Origin: Penelope pileata
Taxonomy: Eukaryota > Chordata > Aves > Galliformes > Cracidae
Direction: 5' to 3'
NCBI GenBank assembly: GCA_013396635.1
Contig: WBMW01003192.1
Span: 471,398-535,397 of the forward strand
Length of the DNA stretch: 64,000 nt
A model generated the notes under the pieces. It ran no database searches. It saw only the letters and a list, made by a program, of their open reading frames with translations, and was not told where the DNA came from. Position numbers and translations under genes: made by a program. Shown piece after piece: positions 14,501 to 29,500 of this stretch (its first letter is position 1; each line of letters opens with the position of its first letter).

Positions 14501-17500
14501 TCTGTGTACATCAAGGACAGCTGCATGCACTTACTGAGGTAAGACTTCCATGATATACATACTCAATATGAAACTGCTCACAGGCAAGATCCTGCAATTG
14601 CTGTTCGTCTAGAGTCATGGTTTCTTTTATGGGAACTTATTAGTTAACCACGTGCTGCTTGCTGCACAGTGGGAAGACTGCAGCATCAGACCTTGGAACT
14701 GTACTTCGCTTATAGCCCTTGTATGCCTTTTATCATAAGAAGATCTCATTAAGATGCAAAAAAAAACCACATAAAATTCCACTGATAATATTCTGAATGA
14801 GAGATTTGGATTACCATTGAGGTGCCCATAGAAATTCGTTTTGGAGACGTTGCATTGCATTTGAGTCTCATTTATTCTCTTGATTACATGTGCATTTCAC
14901 AGGTGAATCAGGGATATTTCAGCTGGGTGACATTAATGTATTCAGTCCCTGCTATCTTCTTATTTGGAATAACATGAAGGTTAGAGCTTAACCTGGATTT
15001 CGTAAAGAGGAACTACTTAATTGTCCATATGTCCTGGCCAAGGTCTAATTATCAAATGAGAAACTGAAATTGTAGTTCACATGAGTCTTCCCACAAAGTT
15101 TCACTGGATTCATCGTGTGTTTAATCCCCCTCAGGAAAAAAACAAGGGAGGGTTCTCTCGGTAGAGATAGTGTTGCCTGTTTTGTGTCAGAAATCAATAT
15201 AATGTTTATTCTGCTGTTTTAATTTGAGTGCAGATGGAGGGGACACTCATGTTTTGTAAGTTTCATGTTTCTTATTAACTTTTATTTGTAGGAACTGCTC
15301 AGTTAAAAGATTAACCCTTTTTTTCTCCTATCTAGAAATAAAAAACAAGTGGTAATGTATGTTATAGATTATCAAATAAAATGGATTCCTGGTATGTTTG
15401 CCAAAGAATTACTTAAAAATTTTAGGTTGAAGAAGATCCCTGCAAAGTTTTGGAAAATAGAATAACTTGAGTTGCATGTTATAAAAATACATGTAGTGAT
15501 TACTGCTTTTCTTGTGTGGACCAAGGTGGACATACAGTGCCTTCAATAGGAAAAACTACAACCTAAGGCGTCATGCGTTAATATTGTAGGGAATCCACCC
15601 GTTGTTTTGTCCAATACAGTAGTTGTTCTTTAGTTTTATAGAGCTTTTGAAAGGAGAGCTGTGTGTGTTCCAGATAGTGGAGTTAATCATGTTTTCTGCT
15701 GGCAGTAGTGGTGTTTTCATCTTGAAGTGTGTGTAATGGTTTAGTTGTGTTGACTCCTGGAGGCTGGAGAAGGGGGCTGAGATGGCTAGCTGGAGGAGTA
15801 ACCTAGCTGGATGTGCATGGTGAGTCATCAGCTCAAATATAGCCTTGGAGGGTAAACAAATTATCCACTGTCCTGTGGCTTTTTTCAGCTTGTGGTCCAA
15901 AAAGGTGGTCTCCCAGCTTGCAGTGCTTAACGTAATTGATCCTAGTCTGACACTACTAGCATGCAGAGAACTTCTGCCAGGGTTTTGCTTCTTTGGAGAT
16001 GAGCTGTTGCTTCAACAGCCCGTTCCTCAGTAGGCACCTCAGTTGCTGCAGGGAGGATCCTTTCTCTCACTAGCCTATGCTGGTCCTGTTCTGAAAGGAA
16101 CTTAATTATCATTTGTTGACGTGAAATATGCACAGTAAGAAGTTGTTTTGATAGTGTGGTTGATGGTATTTGTAAATATGGGTAGAAGAGATATGGCACC
16201 ACTTAAAGCTTATGTCTGAGGTGGTGATGGGAAATCGTGTTTATGTGTATGTTTCCATGGTATAAGAAGTTGAGCTCTTGTGGCAACAAATTGGTGAGTG
16301 GATTTAGATGACTTATGTTTAATGCTCTTGTACTGCTAACATGCGATGCAGCAGCCACAAATGTTAGAGGAGCCTCAAGCACTTGCTAGGGGCAGTAAAA
16401 GGGCGGTGTTAGTAGCATACAGTACTTCACTACTGGATGGCAGTCTTCAGTGGTACAGATTTCTTTTCTTGTGTGTTGAAACACACGGGAGGCTAGACAC
16501 AGTGATCATCATGCAGAGCAGGTTTTTTGCCTGAGGAAGATGTTGGTAGTGTGTAGGCCTTTAGGTTTTTTCCCTGTTGGCAGTGTTTTACATTGCTTTA
16601 ATTGTTCTCTGTCCTAAGTAGCTTTTGGTTTTAAAACTGTTACTCAAGACGCAGTTTGCTTTGTTTTTACAAAAAAAAAAAAAAAAAAGAAAAGAAAAAA
16701 AGAAAGAAAAGGGGAAAAAAAAAAAGAATTGTTTAATTATAGACTGCTCTGGGACTTTGGCCTTGTTCTATATCTATATTAACAGTTTTGAAAATGCAAT
16801 GTTGTTTTTGAAGTTCTACTCAAACAAAAAAACTATGGCATATGCTGCTTCTGAAGTAGTTCAATATGTATCCTTAGAGTCACAGGATAATTGAGGGTGG
16901 CAGCAACCTCTGTCCTTGCAAGCATGCAGTTAAACATTTAAGGGAGGTGGAAGCTTTAATGGATGTACAGCTCAGATGAGTTGGCAGGTGTTAGACTGTC
17001 TCACAAACATCAAGCTGTTGGGCATAGATTTGCTCTGCTCACTTTCCATAAAACTAGGAACTGGATATTTCGTAGTATTCAGCTCTAATGTGTGGCTGGT
17101 GGTTTGGTTTCTGAGGCTACGAGTCTGCAGTGCTTCCTGCGTGCATGTACTTGCATGCCTCTCCAGCCTAATTCCAGTCTCTCCTTCAAACTTCTCTGTG
17201 TTTTCTGGCCACTTTCCTAATCTGACAGCTGTATTAGCTACCATTTATTCACTTCATGGCACGCAGCATCCTCAGATTTTGAGAACGTTGTGCAGAAATA
17301 CAGGCTCTGGTGTCAGTTAGCATGAGATGCTGCTGAGCTTTCAGAGACCAGATACAAGCCCCAGCCAGCAGGTTAGCAGACACGTTTATTTGTGTATTGC
17401 ATGTTGTATAGGCCCATGCTATCACACAAAAGCAGGTAACATAGCATACAGTCTAGCATGTAACAGCCACATCGTGGTGAGCTTTAGTTTTTGAACTCTG

Positions 17501-20500
17501 TTAAGCAAATTGATCTGAATTGCTGAGAGAGAGCAGGCTCAAATGTTGTTACAACTAGATGGATATATATGCACAGAGTCACACAGCTTGGTAATTCCTT
17601 ATTGAAGAAAATGGAAGTCCTGACAGCTGTGTGGGTAGAAGATGTGCAAGGGAGAGTTGTTGTGTTGGTTGGGTTATCTTGAAATTGCAGTGCTTCACAA
17701 ACAGTAGCTAATTGTTACTACAAAAATGTTATGGCTGTTATTCATATTGGATGACAGGAAAATGGGCACAAATGCTCTGCTGCCACAATTTGAAGCTATA
17801 GCTGCACTTGCTCAGTGCAGGATCTGACGTGCTTTGGAGTTTTCTCAGACTGAGGGCTGGGCTGTGGCTGTGTGAGGGGAACACAGTCTGCAGCAGAGGG
17901 CTGGACAGCGTTATTTCAGCCAGTAGCTGGATGTGCTGTCTGCCTAACGTGCCTCTCCAGCGGTCTTTTGGTCTGTCTCCTTGTTGATGTCCTACTCAGT
18001 CAGTTCTTCTGATTCCATCCCAAGTGTCTGGTGCAATATTAGGTGTTTCATGGGAGCAGCCTTGGTTTTAAGAAGCTGTGCATGTGACATTTGAATTATT
18101 GTGAGATAACTGTAAGGAGCAAGCCAGCCAATCTGTACCGGGCTCCTTCGGTGGCATCCATAGCCCCATTTGGTGAGACCTTATCAACTGCTTCGTGCAG
18201 TGCATTTTGCTGATGTAAAATGTGTGCAGGCATGCATGAAGGTGCCTTGAGCTCTAAAATGCTTCCTGCATGCTCAGTGTTGATGTCTGCAATAATGCAT
18301 GCTGGCAATGTGATTTTAATGTATATGTACATGCCAAAAAGTGCTGTAAGAAAATGGTCTTGACTGCTGCTTTAGCTCTTTTTTTTTTAAGAGAATCAGT
18401 AAAAAAAAAAAAAAAAAAAAAATGCTTTGAACCCATGGACATTTTCAGCTCAATTAATTTTTATAGCTGTATCAGAAATCCCAGGAAAAGAATTTACTAC
18501 AGAAATCCTTTCAGACGTGTTAATTTTCATCTTGGGCAAAATATTTGCTATTGGACAATTTTGATGTATGCTGTAATGTCTTACTGACTCTGACACTGCT
18601 GTTTTTGCCATCAACCACAATTCATTGTTCTTTTGTTTCTCTTTTTTTCCTTCTTGCACAGTGCATCCCTTTTGTACTGCTAGAGCTCATCGCAATGAAA
18701 CAGACTGTGGCTCTGGAAGAGATGGAGTTTTTCATAAGCTCCTCTATGAAAACCGAAAACTATTTCTCTGCTTTTCCTCCTAGCAGAAATAGTTTAGGCA
18801 AACTGTAAATGCAGTGAGTGGTGTTTCAGGCCTTTGGAGACCTTCCTATTTACAGTATTTGTTGCTTTTGGAGATGGTACTGACCAGAACGAAAAAGATA
18901 TTAACAGCTTAAGATTCTCAGAATTGTTACAATTGGGCCAATTTATCCTTCTACAAGGAAGGGAAAATAATTTCTTTGCGGTAAGATCCTTCTGGATCAG
19001 ATGGACAGTGGGATCGAATGCACCCTCAGCAAGTTTGCAGATGATGCCAAGCTGTGTGGTGCAGTCGACACGCCAGAGGGAAGGGATGCCATCCAGAGGG
19101 ACCTGGACAGGCTGGAGAGGTGGGCCCATGCCAACCTCATGAAATTCAACAAAGCCAAGTGCAAGGTCCTGCACCTGGGTCGGAGCAATCCNCAAAATCT
19201 ATCATTATTAATACTTCAGTAAAACACCTTTCCATCCCTTCCCTCTTTTTACTTCCCCTTTCTGTGGAGAGCCTTTGCCTCTGGAATGGGGGAAACCCTG
19301 ATAGACATCACTTGGGTTTTTTGTTCTAAGCCAGAAATGATAGGCATACATTTCCTTCTAGATAGCAGTTGCCCAGGTACGCCATTCCTTCCCCACTTCC
19401 TCCTTGCACTGTCTCCTACAACATGTGTGACTGATATTGTTTGAATAACTTCAGTTTTACTTCTGTAGCTCTGTTTTGATGTTCAAAGTAGGCTAGCCTA
19501 TCAGCCCTAGAGAACTTAGTTTATTAGTGTCGCTCAAAAAAGGGGACAGCTGCAGGAGTCAGTTGGTTAGTGTGAGCTTTGAGATAACTGGAGGGATGCA
19601 AATTGCATTACAGGTGGCACCGAGCAGAAAATTGAAAGAAATAATGAGACTCTAAATTTCATACAATTTGATACAGAGTAAATAGGTCCCTAAATATATT
19701 TTTGCATGTAGTCCGTAGTTATTTTTAGTAACTCCCAAATGATTTGGAGAGAGGAATTCACTGTTGGCAGAAGAATTCCTGTACTTCATACATGTTGCTC
19801 TGTATTTTCACTGCTGAGGATGTGTAGAGCCAAGCCATACTGATAAAAGGCTGCCGGATCACCTTGTATTCCTTAGCATCTTGTGCTTTTTGTTACCTAC
19901 CCTTGCTTGTTGAAGTTTTCCTTAGTGTCTAGGTACCTACCATTTCTGGCAGTATCAAAAAAAAAACAACAACAAAACAAAACCAAAACAAACAAACAAA
20001 AAGCAACTCAGGGTTGAACAAAAAAAGCAGGGGAGTGGGGAAACTTAAGAGGTGTTTTGGACCTCTGTCTCTCAGATGTGATCTCTAACTCTGGTCTGCT
20101 TTGGCCTCGTGTGCAGACATGCAGCATGTTTCTTGAGCATACTGGGGGTTTCGGGCACTATGTTGAGTTACTTCATGGTCCTGAGGAACTGGCAACTACT
20201 GCGACTTACTGGAGGAATGAAGTGAGCAACTGAGCAAACTTTCTTTTGGACGTTTTTACTGACAGCTCTGAGAATATACCTGTTAATTCTAAGAGCCTTT
20301 GCTTTAGAGGAATTAGTCTTGGTACAGAACAATGTAAAAAGATGAGATTTCTTTTGAAATAAATAAGGGGAAAAAAAGGTTAGCATGCCATGGTGACGAA
20401 GGGTATATTTCAGCTGACTTCCAGTAGCCAGCAGCTGGCATTTTTAAATGCCTCCCAGCTCTAGGATGCAGCAGAGGGCCTGTTGTTTAAACTTCATAAG

Positions 20501-23500
20501 AACTCAAAGTATGTGTAAAATTCTGCAGATTAAATTGATCCTTATGATCTCTCAGCCAATGAATAGCATGAACTGTGGATTAATACTGTAATAAATCTCT
20601 GCTTACATGCCTCATTCTTTTTGTCCTTAGTTCAGATACTTCTTGTAGCATTCATTATAGCTACAGCTTCATTTTATATACTTCCCTATGGGAATGGGAA
20701 GAAGAATTGTTACAGTGCTACTGTACTGAGGCCAGTGCTGGAAAGTGGAATGTGCAGGAGCAATCTGGGANAAGGTAGTCTGTAATGTATAAGGTGAGAA
20801 ATCATTCCAATTCATTGCAACGGTTTTTTCCGGCACTAAAATAGAATGAATGCGTCACAGAGGATGTCTATTAGGACTGTTCTCTGTCTGCATAGTGCTT
20901 TATGTTTCTGTTCTTGAGAAAAAACACTCGTTATCTCACTACAAAAAAATGGTTGTCAAGTAATGGGTACCTTGAAATATGTTGTTAATTCTGCTATCAA
21001 TCCATTTTTAAATATATAGAACTGTGGAGTATTTTGCTTTTCACTTTGGGGAATAGGGTTAAAGTGAACCTACAAGATGCAAAATCTGTTCCTGTGTGCC
21101 TGCTTACTGGTACCTGTGAATATGGCCTCAATCTTTCCGGGCTAAAAAAGCCCCCCTCCCAGAAGCAGATTGCTTATAGAAATACAAGTGTACTGACTGT
21201 GCTCTCTGCTTCACTGTACATGGACAGCAGAGCTTGGTTATGAAGAACTGAAAGTATCACCTTTGTCATTCAGCAGCTGTTTTACTGAAACGGAGCAGAC
21301 ATAGGTAATGGGGATTTTTTTAGAGCCAGAAAGATAGGAAGGTTCTGTTTATATTCTGAGATGAATGTTTATAACATGGCAAACCAAGTCTCTAACAATG
21401 TATTTCTGAAACTTTAAAGGCACTGAATCTTTAAATCCTAAGCCTTGGGATGTGTTTCAAATTTTTTGTACTGAATCTTTTTTTTTTTTTTTTTTCTAAG
21501 TTTTTGCTTAAGTGATATTTAGGGGAAAAAAAAAGATCTAGGAATTTGAATGTTAGGTACTTGTATGTGTGTATGTATATGAAATCCATTAACTTAATAG
21601 CTTTATCCAGGACCACATGTAGACCTTGTGCTTTTGCTTGTTCTTGTGTAGTTTGCAAAATGACTTCTAGTATATCTCTGATACTTTTGAAATGCAAGGG
21701 TTTTTTGTTTTTTTAATAAACTCACTTCAGTGCAGGTGCATCCCTTCATGTCTTTTGATTGTTCACAACAATTTTAAAAATACTTGTCAACACATGAGCT
21801 ATATTTGGTCTTAGCTTCTCAGTCTTCAGAGCATATGAACTGTCAGTTTCAGTTTTGCCGTAACAGTCTCTTAAGTTCTCGGTGTAATTTATAAAATGTT
21901 GCTGAAAGTGCATTCAGTCAATGTAGATTGATGGTTGTTGACCAGCTCTACCTTTCCCTGTGCTGTACAAGGCATCGTACTCTTTCACTGTCAAAGTTGG
22001 GTCCTTTTTCCCATGGATTCATTCTGTTAAGAGGAGTACAGCATGTCTCCAAGTTGAGAGATTCACATGTGAAAGGCTTAATGTATCTGACACGTCACAG
22101 CTTGCAGAATTGCAGAGACCAGTTTCTGTGCAAGATCTTTGTCAAGAAATATGGCTGTCTCTTTAAGAAACCATGTCCTTTTGCTGTGTTAACTGGAGAA
22201 TGCTAGATTAGCCAGCTGTTTTAGTTAGGGAGGAGAAATGTCTGCCCAAATTATAGTTTTTTTGGAAAGGATACATGAAGAAGAGGAAGAAAGAATCCCT
22301 TTAATGATTCCGTTTAGGAGATCAGCTTGAAGAGGACTGAGTGAGGGTCAGAAGAATGTGAGCACAGTCATGCTGTTTTATCCAATGAAGACGTCTCGTT
22401 TTTGTTGACTGATGAAATAATGCCACGGGCCCTTGTGCCAAGTCTGGATGGCTGCTTATTCCAACAGCTTAAGAAATGCAGACGGTGATACCCATCACTA
22501 TAGCCTTCTGTGTGAGATTCGAGTTCAGCTGATTAAAGGTGGAAGTAAACCTCGCTCCTCTGTACACGCCGTTGGATGCAAAATTAAATCTGAACATGGC
22601 ATACATAATAAGTTAATTATTAGGCTGTCCAAAGTATGAGTTTAAAAAGTTTGTAGACAAGAGGGTAGTGCTGATATTTGAAAAATGTCATCCCGCTTAA
22701 ACCTTATGCTCTAACTTTAAGACTCCGTGAGTTATTTTGTAATGCAAAAGAGAAGTGTCTGAGACTGAAGTTGTTGCACAGAAGACAAAGTACATCTTCT
22801 TTATTCTGTTTGTATTATTTTCCTTGGGAACCAAATATTTTTGTGAATTAGTTAAAAGGAAACAAGACTTCAGTCCCAAACACAGCTTGATGTGCTGCAC
22901 ATACCAAAGAAGTCCATTTAAAATCACACAAGGGGGTCTGGCTTTCAGTGGCAGGAGGCAGGAAATTTAGTGTTCTGGCTGAAATTCCATCTCCAGTTCA
23001 TACTCCTGCACCCTGATGTTGTGGCATGTGTGATGTGCTCAACCCTTTCATTATTTCTCCAGCAAAATTGGTACAGGCCTCCACAGGAGTTCCAGCAAAG
23101 CCAGGTTCTTGGGAAACATGTAAAGAACCTTATTTAAATTAGTTGTCTTTCCCTTTTTTCCTGCATCTGTTGGCTGTTTATCTTTCTGTGAGTGAAAGCT
23201 AACCATCTTGTCTGACTGCAGTGATCAAAGACCTAGGGTTTCCAGAGAAATCAACAGAGGGCTTTTTGTACCTTAATTTCTGGGTTGGTCATACCAAGGT
23301 AGCCCCGTAGAATCTCCTGTGGTGTAGCTTCAGTTTGATTGGAAGTTAAATGCTACTATACCTGTCACAGCACTCCTGAGAACAGGAGGAAGATTGTTGA
23401 TTTTTGACTGCAGGAAGCTTTTGTTAATGAATCTGTGGCTATATGCCTGCTGTGGTTTGACCAGTTCCCCTGAGATGCATCTTTTTAAAGAGAGTGATTT

Positions 23501-26500
23501 CCCATCATGTAAATGAGAAGAATTAAAATACCAAGTAGCAGAGATTCAAATGGATCCTTGCTTTACGGAAGGGTGGAATGCTCAAAAAGCTGCAGTAAAA
23601 AGCTCGATTGTGGGAAACCAAAAGCTGACAGAAACATTGGCTTCTGGAGGGTGCAAGCTGGCCTTACAGACCCTGCCTCTGGAGGGAAGTGCCCATAGGT
23701 CAGTCAAGGAAAACCTGCTGGAGTTGGTGGTGTCCAGGTAAGTGAAGCACATTGAAGACAACTGCAGCGAATGGCTGCAGAAAAGGAGACAAGGTGTGGG
23801 ACCTGTGCAAGCACAGGGTTGTGCTGAAGGTGCAGGGAAACTGCTAGACTCGTTGCAATATTGGCTAAGCAAGGAGGGAAGGGTGGGTTCTCAGAGAAGT
23901 AAGTTCAGAAGTAAAAGTACTATAATCAGAGATGCTAAAGAAATCCTCATCTAAAGACAGAGGTCAAGACTTTGAAAGTATGAGTCTAACTTTAGGTGCA
24001 CAGACTGTGTTTATGCGCACAGGTGGCGAGATCAAAAGTGGTGAGCAACCAGTTGTTCCAGCAAGAACTTCTGGATCTGCAAGCTTTTGAATTCTAGTCA
24101 TTTTCTTAAATGCCTGTGGGTGAGCTTGAGAGCTCGTACATGTTTAAATGCTTTCTTGCTTTCAGCAATGCAGGCTACATATTGGATTTAATTATTTTTT
24201 CCTCTCAGGAGGATGACTGACTTTTGTCACTTCTGAGCCTGTAACAGTGTGCGAGGAACATTTTCTCTTGATTATTTTGAGATGCATCTGAACGTTCTGT
24301 GTTCTGGGGCAGGCTCACTAAATGTCCTGCTGATGGTAACCTCTTCCTCATTCTTAAAATGTCTCAAGGATAGTAGAAAGTTAGATAAGAGGCAGATAAG
24401 TTCTGATCTGGAAACAAGCTTAATCGTCACATTCCCTTGTTCCCTTCCTCAATGTGTGCACACATGCAGGTGTGGGTGGGTGTGAAGAGTTGGTTCTTTG
24501 GTTTGTTTGATTTGGTATCAGTGTTATGACACCAGTTTTAACCTGCTGGACCATTTGCCATTGTCTTCAGGAAAAAAAAAAAAGGCATTCTTGAACTGTA
24601 ACACCTACAGTTCTATTATTGTTGCTCTGATATTCTGGAATTATGTTTAGGTTAATAAGAGTGAAGTGGAAACTTGAGTAATAGCTGGCATGGGGGGCAG
24701 GGAAGGGAGGAGAACTGAGTAGTGTCTTGAGGACTGGATTTTCCTGTTACGTGTATATACGAAGACAAAGTTCAATTAAATATTGGGATGCTGGCCCTGT
24801 AACCTTTTTCCTTATATAGGTTTTTTTTCCTTATATGTTTTTAAGTAAATTCAGTTTGTAGTGTTTTCTGTTCCTTTCCCTCCTCTCATCCTGGACCCCA
24901 GGAAGCATACTCTTGAATTAACAAGTGTTTTGTACTTTCACTTCCTTCATTTCACTTTACTGATTCAACCCATTCAGAAACTGAGTGGTATGAGAAGATT
25001 GTTGTACTGTTTGCTTTTGCACAACACATTATAGGAGATCTTGGTGTGTTTCGTAATTGCCAGTAAAGCGTTGGAGCACCCTCAAATGTACATGGGCATA
25101 GTGGCACAGCTGGAGTATTGAGGCTTGGAAAAGCACTCCGAAACACCTCAAAACCAGTATTCCTTGTGCAGAATTCAAAGAAAGTTTGCTGTGTACTCAA
25201 CTTTGGACTCAGTAGGTCCTGGTAGCTGTTTTTTACAGCTGTTTTTAGAGCAAGCAGGTTATTTACCTGGAATTTTGCAGGCATATAATCCGTGGGCAGC
25301 TACTGCTAGTATCTTTGTGGGGAAGGTGAGAAAAATCTTGGTGAAGTAAGAGGCTCCTTTTCAGGGGCTGCAGCTTGCTGCTAGGCAAAACTGAGTGACG
25401 AGTGTGCTCAGAATATTGCCAGTATGGATCGAGCTTTCTGCCCGTGAACAGAAGTGTTACTGTAGAGATGCTGTTCCTCTTGCCTGTGCCACCAACAAGG
25501 TACTTTCTCTTCTGTGCCTGTGTGATAATTTATGCTGTTACTTGCTTGCCATATCACAGATTCTCACTGGCACTGAAACTGGGCTTTGCTTAGAATCCAA
25601 GTGCTGTGACTTCGGATGATAAAATGCAGTTTTGTGCTAGGCCTCCTTTGCTTTCTGTTTTTTCTACTAATAAAATTATAGGAAGCAGTGGTTATCAAGG
25701 TCAGTTTGCATAGATATACTGGGAGTGTTTTCCGGTTCCAAGAGAATGAACTTACTTCCTGCAATATTTCACAGCTGGGTATGAGTAAGTGAATGTCCAT
25801 AAACCTTCATAAGTATGGGTTGCAGTAGCGCGTTGCTTCTGTGTGCCTGCAGCTGAAGTCTCATTTACACTAATCTACTTCTAGCAGCAGGCAAGCAAAT
25901 GAGCATTCAATTTTGATTCAATGGAATGACAGGAAAGGGATAAATTGTGCTTGCTGACCATAAGAACTGTTGAATATAGAGAATTAAAGGAAGGCATATC
26001 TTGCCATGTTCTTTTCCCAGCCAGTGCTTAAGTGTTTGGAATGCGACAAATGGCTTTCATTGAAGCTCCTTCCTGGGCAGTGCATGTTAATTCTTGTTTG
26101 CCCTTATGAAACAAGCTGTGCCTGTACATGCCTTTTCTGAAGGAGCAGGCAATGAATCGATCGGTGCAACACAGTACAAGAAATGGAGACAGATCCGTTG
26201 TGCTTCTTGGCTGCTGGTCCTGAGTTGTGATGGTAACCATGCTATGGCAATTGCATTGGGAACCTTGATCTCTCTCCTATGAAAAGCTGACACTTTTTAA
26301 AACAAGATTGTTTTTGTCCTGTAATGGTTAACTTTTTTTTAAAAAAACAAACATTTTTTTTAATTAAACAACAAAACTGTATTGGTTGGAAAGCGGTATT
26401 TTCAGCAATCGAGGAGCAGGAAAGAAAAGAGGCCTTTAGAGGAAGAATTCTTGGGGTTTTTTTCTTCCTTTTAACCACGCTGTTTTGCCTAGCCACTTGA

Positions 26501-29500
26501 ACCTTTTTGATCTCATGAAAAAATCTGAGCTTTGTACTGAAATGTGCTCGCTTCACCTGCGTGTTCTGACTGTCAGTGCTGTGGTTTTCTCCTTGGCAGC
26601 ATCAGTTCACCTGCTGGCCACGAATGTGTTTGTACAGACAAAATTAAACACCCAGCTTGCTCTGTTTTAATGCTTAATTTATTTTGTTTGGTACCATCAA
26701 TGTGCTAGATACTTAATGGAAATGGAAGGTTCCTGTTCAGAGGTACTTGGATGAGGAGGGTTTGTAGATTTTTAAACTGTGCATTTCTTAACAAGCAGTT
26801 GTCTATGAACAGACTTCAAAGCAGTTAAATTTAGTCTGGTAGGCAATCTCAGTGTGTCAGCTTGTAGTATCTCAAGGAGTAGTTCTGAACACAGTACTGA
26901 ACATACTGTCTTTCATTTCTGTTCAGTTGAATCTAATGAAAACAGATGGGGGAAACTAGGAAATTTCCAGTCCTCCCACTGTAGCTAATTATGGCGGCCG
27001 GGGCAGCAGGGTACCTCGGCTCATTGTCTTACAGCCAGAAACCTTCCAAGTGGTCGCTTAGACCGCTGGGTGTGAGAGATGACTGTTTAAATGTCAGAAC
27101 TGAAGACTTGGTTGTGTCCTTCTTCAGACATGTGGTTTAAATCTTCTACATAAAGCTAAGAAGATCTCCACTTTTTTATTAGGCATGAGATTTACCATTT
27201 TACTTCCAGCATTGGAAATTCAAATACATTATTTTAGCTAGGTCAAACTACAGTCTGGCTTTTGCTCTGACCTCTCTCTCTCCTCCACTCTGAAGGTGTT
27301 GCAGCCATGACTCTAGTTTCTCTATATTCCTGCTTCTCTGCTTGCTCTCTTCATTGAGCTTCTCCAGACCATCCATCCTTTGGTATCTCAGTGTTTGTCG
27401 TGCAGTGTTCCAGGTCCCCAGAGCTCTTGTTGTTTACTTACCACATTTGGTCTGTCATTTGAAACAAACTCTCCACGCCTACTTTTCTTAACCACCTAAG
27501 GTGCTGCCTTTGGCAACATTTGGGCCAGCACATGGAGGTGTCTGGAGGTTGGTTGTTGCTTTGTGTCACTCTGAAGCACTCTGAAAGCAGAGTAAATAGG
27601 CCATTGTTTTTCTGGCTTTCCTGTGTTGTAGTCTCTGGTGAGTTACCTATATTAGACCTACATGTTGAAACAATGTTGGTTTTCAAAATACTGTTGAGAA
27701 CTCTTTTCAGTTCCATTTTGTCTTCCCCCTCGGACTTGGTGATACTTGGGGAGTCTTGGCTTTTGAGCTCTAGCTGCTGGAGTCATGTAAATCCAATGTG
27801 CCTTTTCTTTGAAAGTTTCTAGTTTTCCTATTAGTATGTTCAAGACTTTATTTTGAATTTCAAGGCTAAAAACTGCAGGTTCAGTATTAGTGTCTTGAAA
27901 TTGATCATGTCAGTACCGTTATATGCTGAATTTTGTTCCACTCCTCATTTTATATGCTTGAGTCCGAGAACATGACTGCAACTGCTAGCGAGGAACCAGT
28001 CCTGTTACCCTATGTCTGGATTAAAACAACACGTTTCCTTATGCCCTGACTGGTGTGGGAAAGAGTTACATAGCTTAATGCTGCAAAAGCAGCAGTAATG
28101 TCAGAAGCTTCTCCAAAGCTCTCTGATCTAGAGAGCACCTGTGCTTGGCTCAGCTTCTGGGTAACTTGTCTCTCAAAGAAGCTGCTGACCTCCTTCCTCA
28201 GGTCTGGGAGAGATGTAGCAGTCAGTTTTGCTGAACTTTCATTCTGGCAACAAAAGCATGAGTAGCTCATATCATGGATAAGTTTGTAGTTAAAGAGTAT
28301 TTTTGTGAGCTAAAATGCCAATGTCTTTTAAGCCAATGTTCAGTTTGTTACATAGAATTCTACTAAATGCAAAGGTAAGCAGCCTAGGGTGGTTACTTCT
28401 AGATTCTGGCAACCAGATGAGCTGCCGCTTGGTCTCTTGTTACATGACAAAAAGCTAGCAGTAGGAATAATAGGTAGCTGTGTCACTGCAACTTGATGAT
28501 ACAGAGTTTGAAAAGGTCTGAACACTGCTCCATTTAGCCACGAGGTCTCTGTGAAATGTAGTGTCCTTTGCTTTCATTCCTGTAGCCTGATCAGATCTCT
28601 CCTCCAATTGCTTGTACAGTTATGCAATGCCTGTTGTTGCTGTAGTGGAATAATGCTTTGAGATGAGGTGTGTGCTGTAGCCTTACTAGGTTTTGTTTGA
28701 AAATACCAGCTCTGAAATGTTTCAGAGACAAAATAAAATCTAATATTCTCTAAGAGAGAGGTGCATTTACTGTCCTTCAGGATATTCTTACCACACAGAG
28801 CTGATTTGTGCTATTAAGAGGCCAAGTATTTTTCTTTCAGTTGCGTTGGCAAATAGGAAACAATCTTTGTAATTTTGTCTACACCAAAAGGGCATTGTTG
28901 GAGGGCTCTGAATAAAACAGGCCATCAGGCTGGCTGTTTGCATTATCAGCCTGAATGATCCGATTACTCTGTGACACTGAGGGAACACTGAACTCTGTGT
29001 GATACTTGCCTTGGGGACAAGTAAGGGCTGTGCATGCAAAGGTTACCTGCTGGCCAGCTAAAATCAGAGACCAGCTGGAGTCTTACAGACGCATGTAGCG
29101 AAAAGTAAGCTCAGTTGTTCACTCAACTAGCTTGCTATGCTTCACAGAAGTACAGTAGAAATTAGAGCCCAAACTGGAACTCTCACCTCTAGTAAATGAG
29201 GTCAAATCAATGGATCAAATCAGTAGGCTACTTAAATGAAAAGGAGAGCATGGTCATACTCAAAACTGCAGATAGCTATCACTGCCACTTTTCAGTATGT
29301 ATTTCAATACTCCTACTGATTGCTTATTTTATTTATTAGCATTTCTGGAGCAATTGTCATTGTGGTATGGCACAGTTTAGCCCTAACTGAAAGAGCAAGC
29401 CAGATCAGTGATTCCCTTCCCCTGGCAATCACTTGCCGATGAACTCAAATATGGCACTGCTACATGTTCAATCTGTTATTGTCCTCTCAGGAAGGGAAAT

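Noticed and set aside
16625..16894. Lysine-rich frame at 16.6-16.9 kb
   Set aside because: Created by the A/AAAG tract; not a protein.
19001..19222. Open frame at 19.0-19.2 kb considered as a host gene
   Set aside because: It is CR1 reverse transcriptase (FADD motif), a mobile-element fragment, and its last codons lie beyond the N.
26990..27065. Small GC-rich patch (atggcggccgggg...) considered as an internal promoter or CpG island
   Set aside because: Only about 70 bp, few CpGs, no exon or motif cluster around it.
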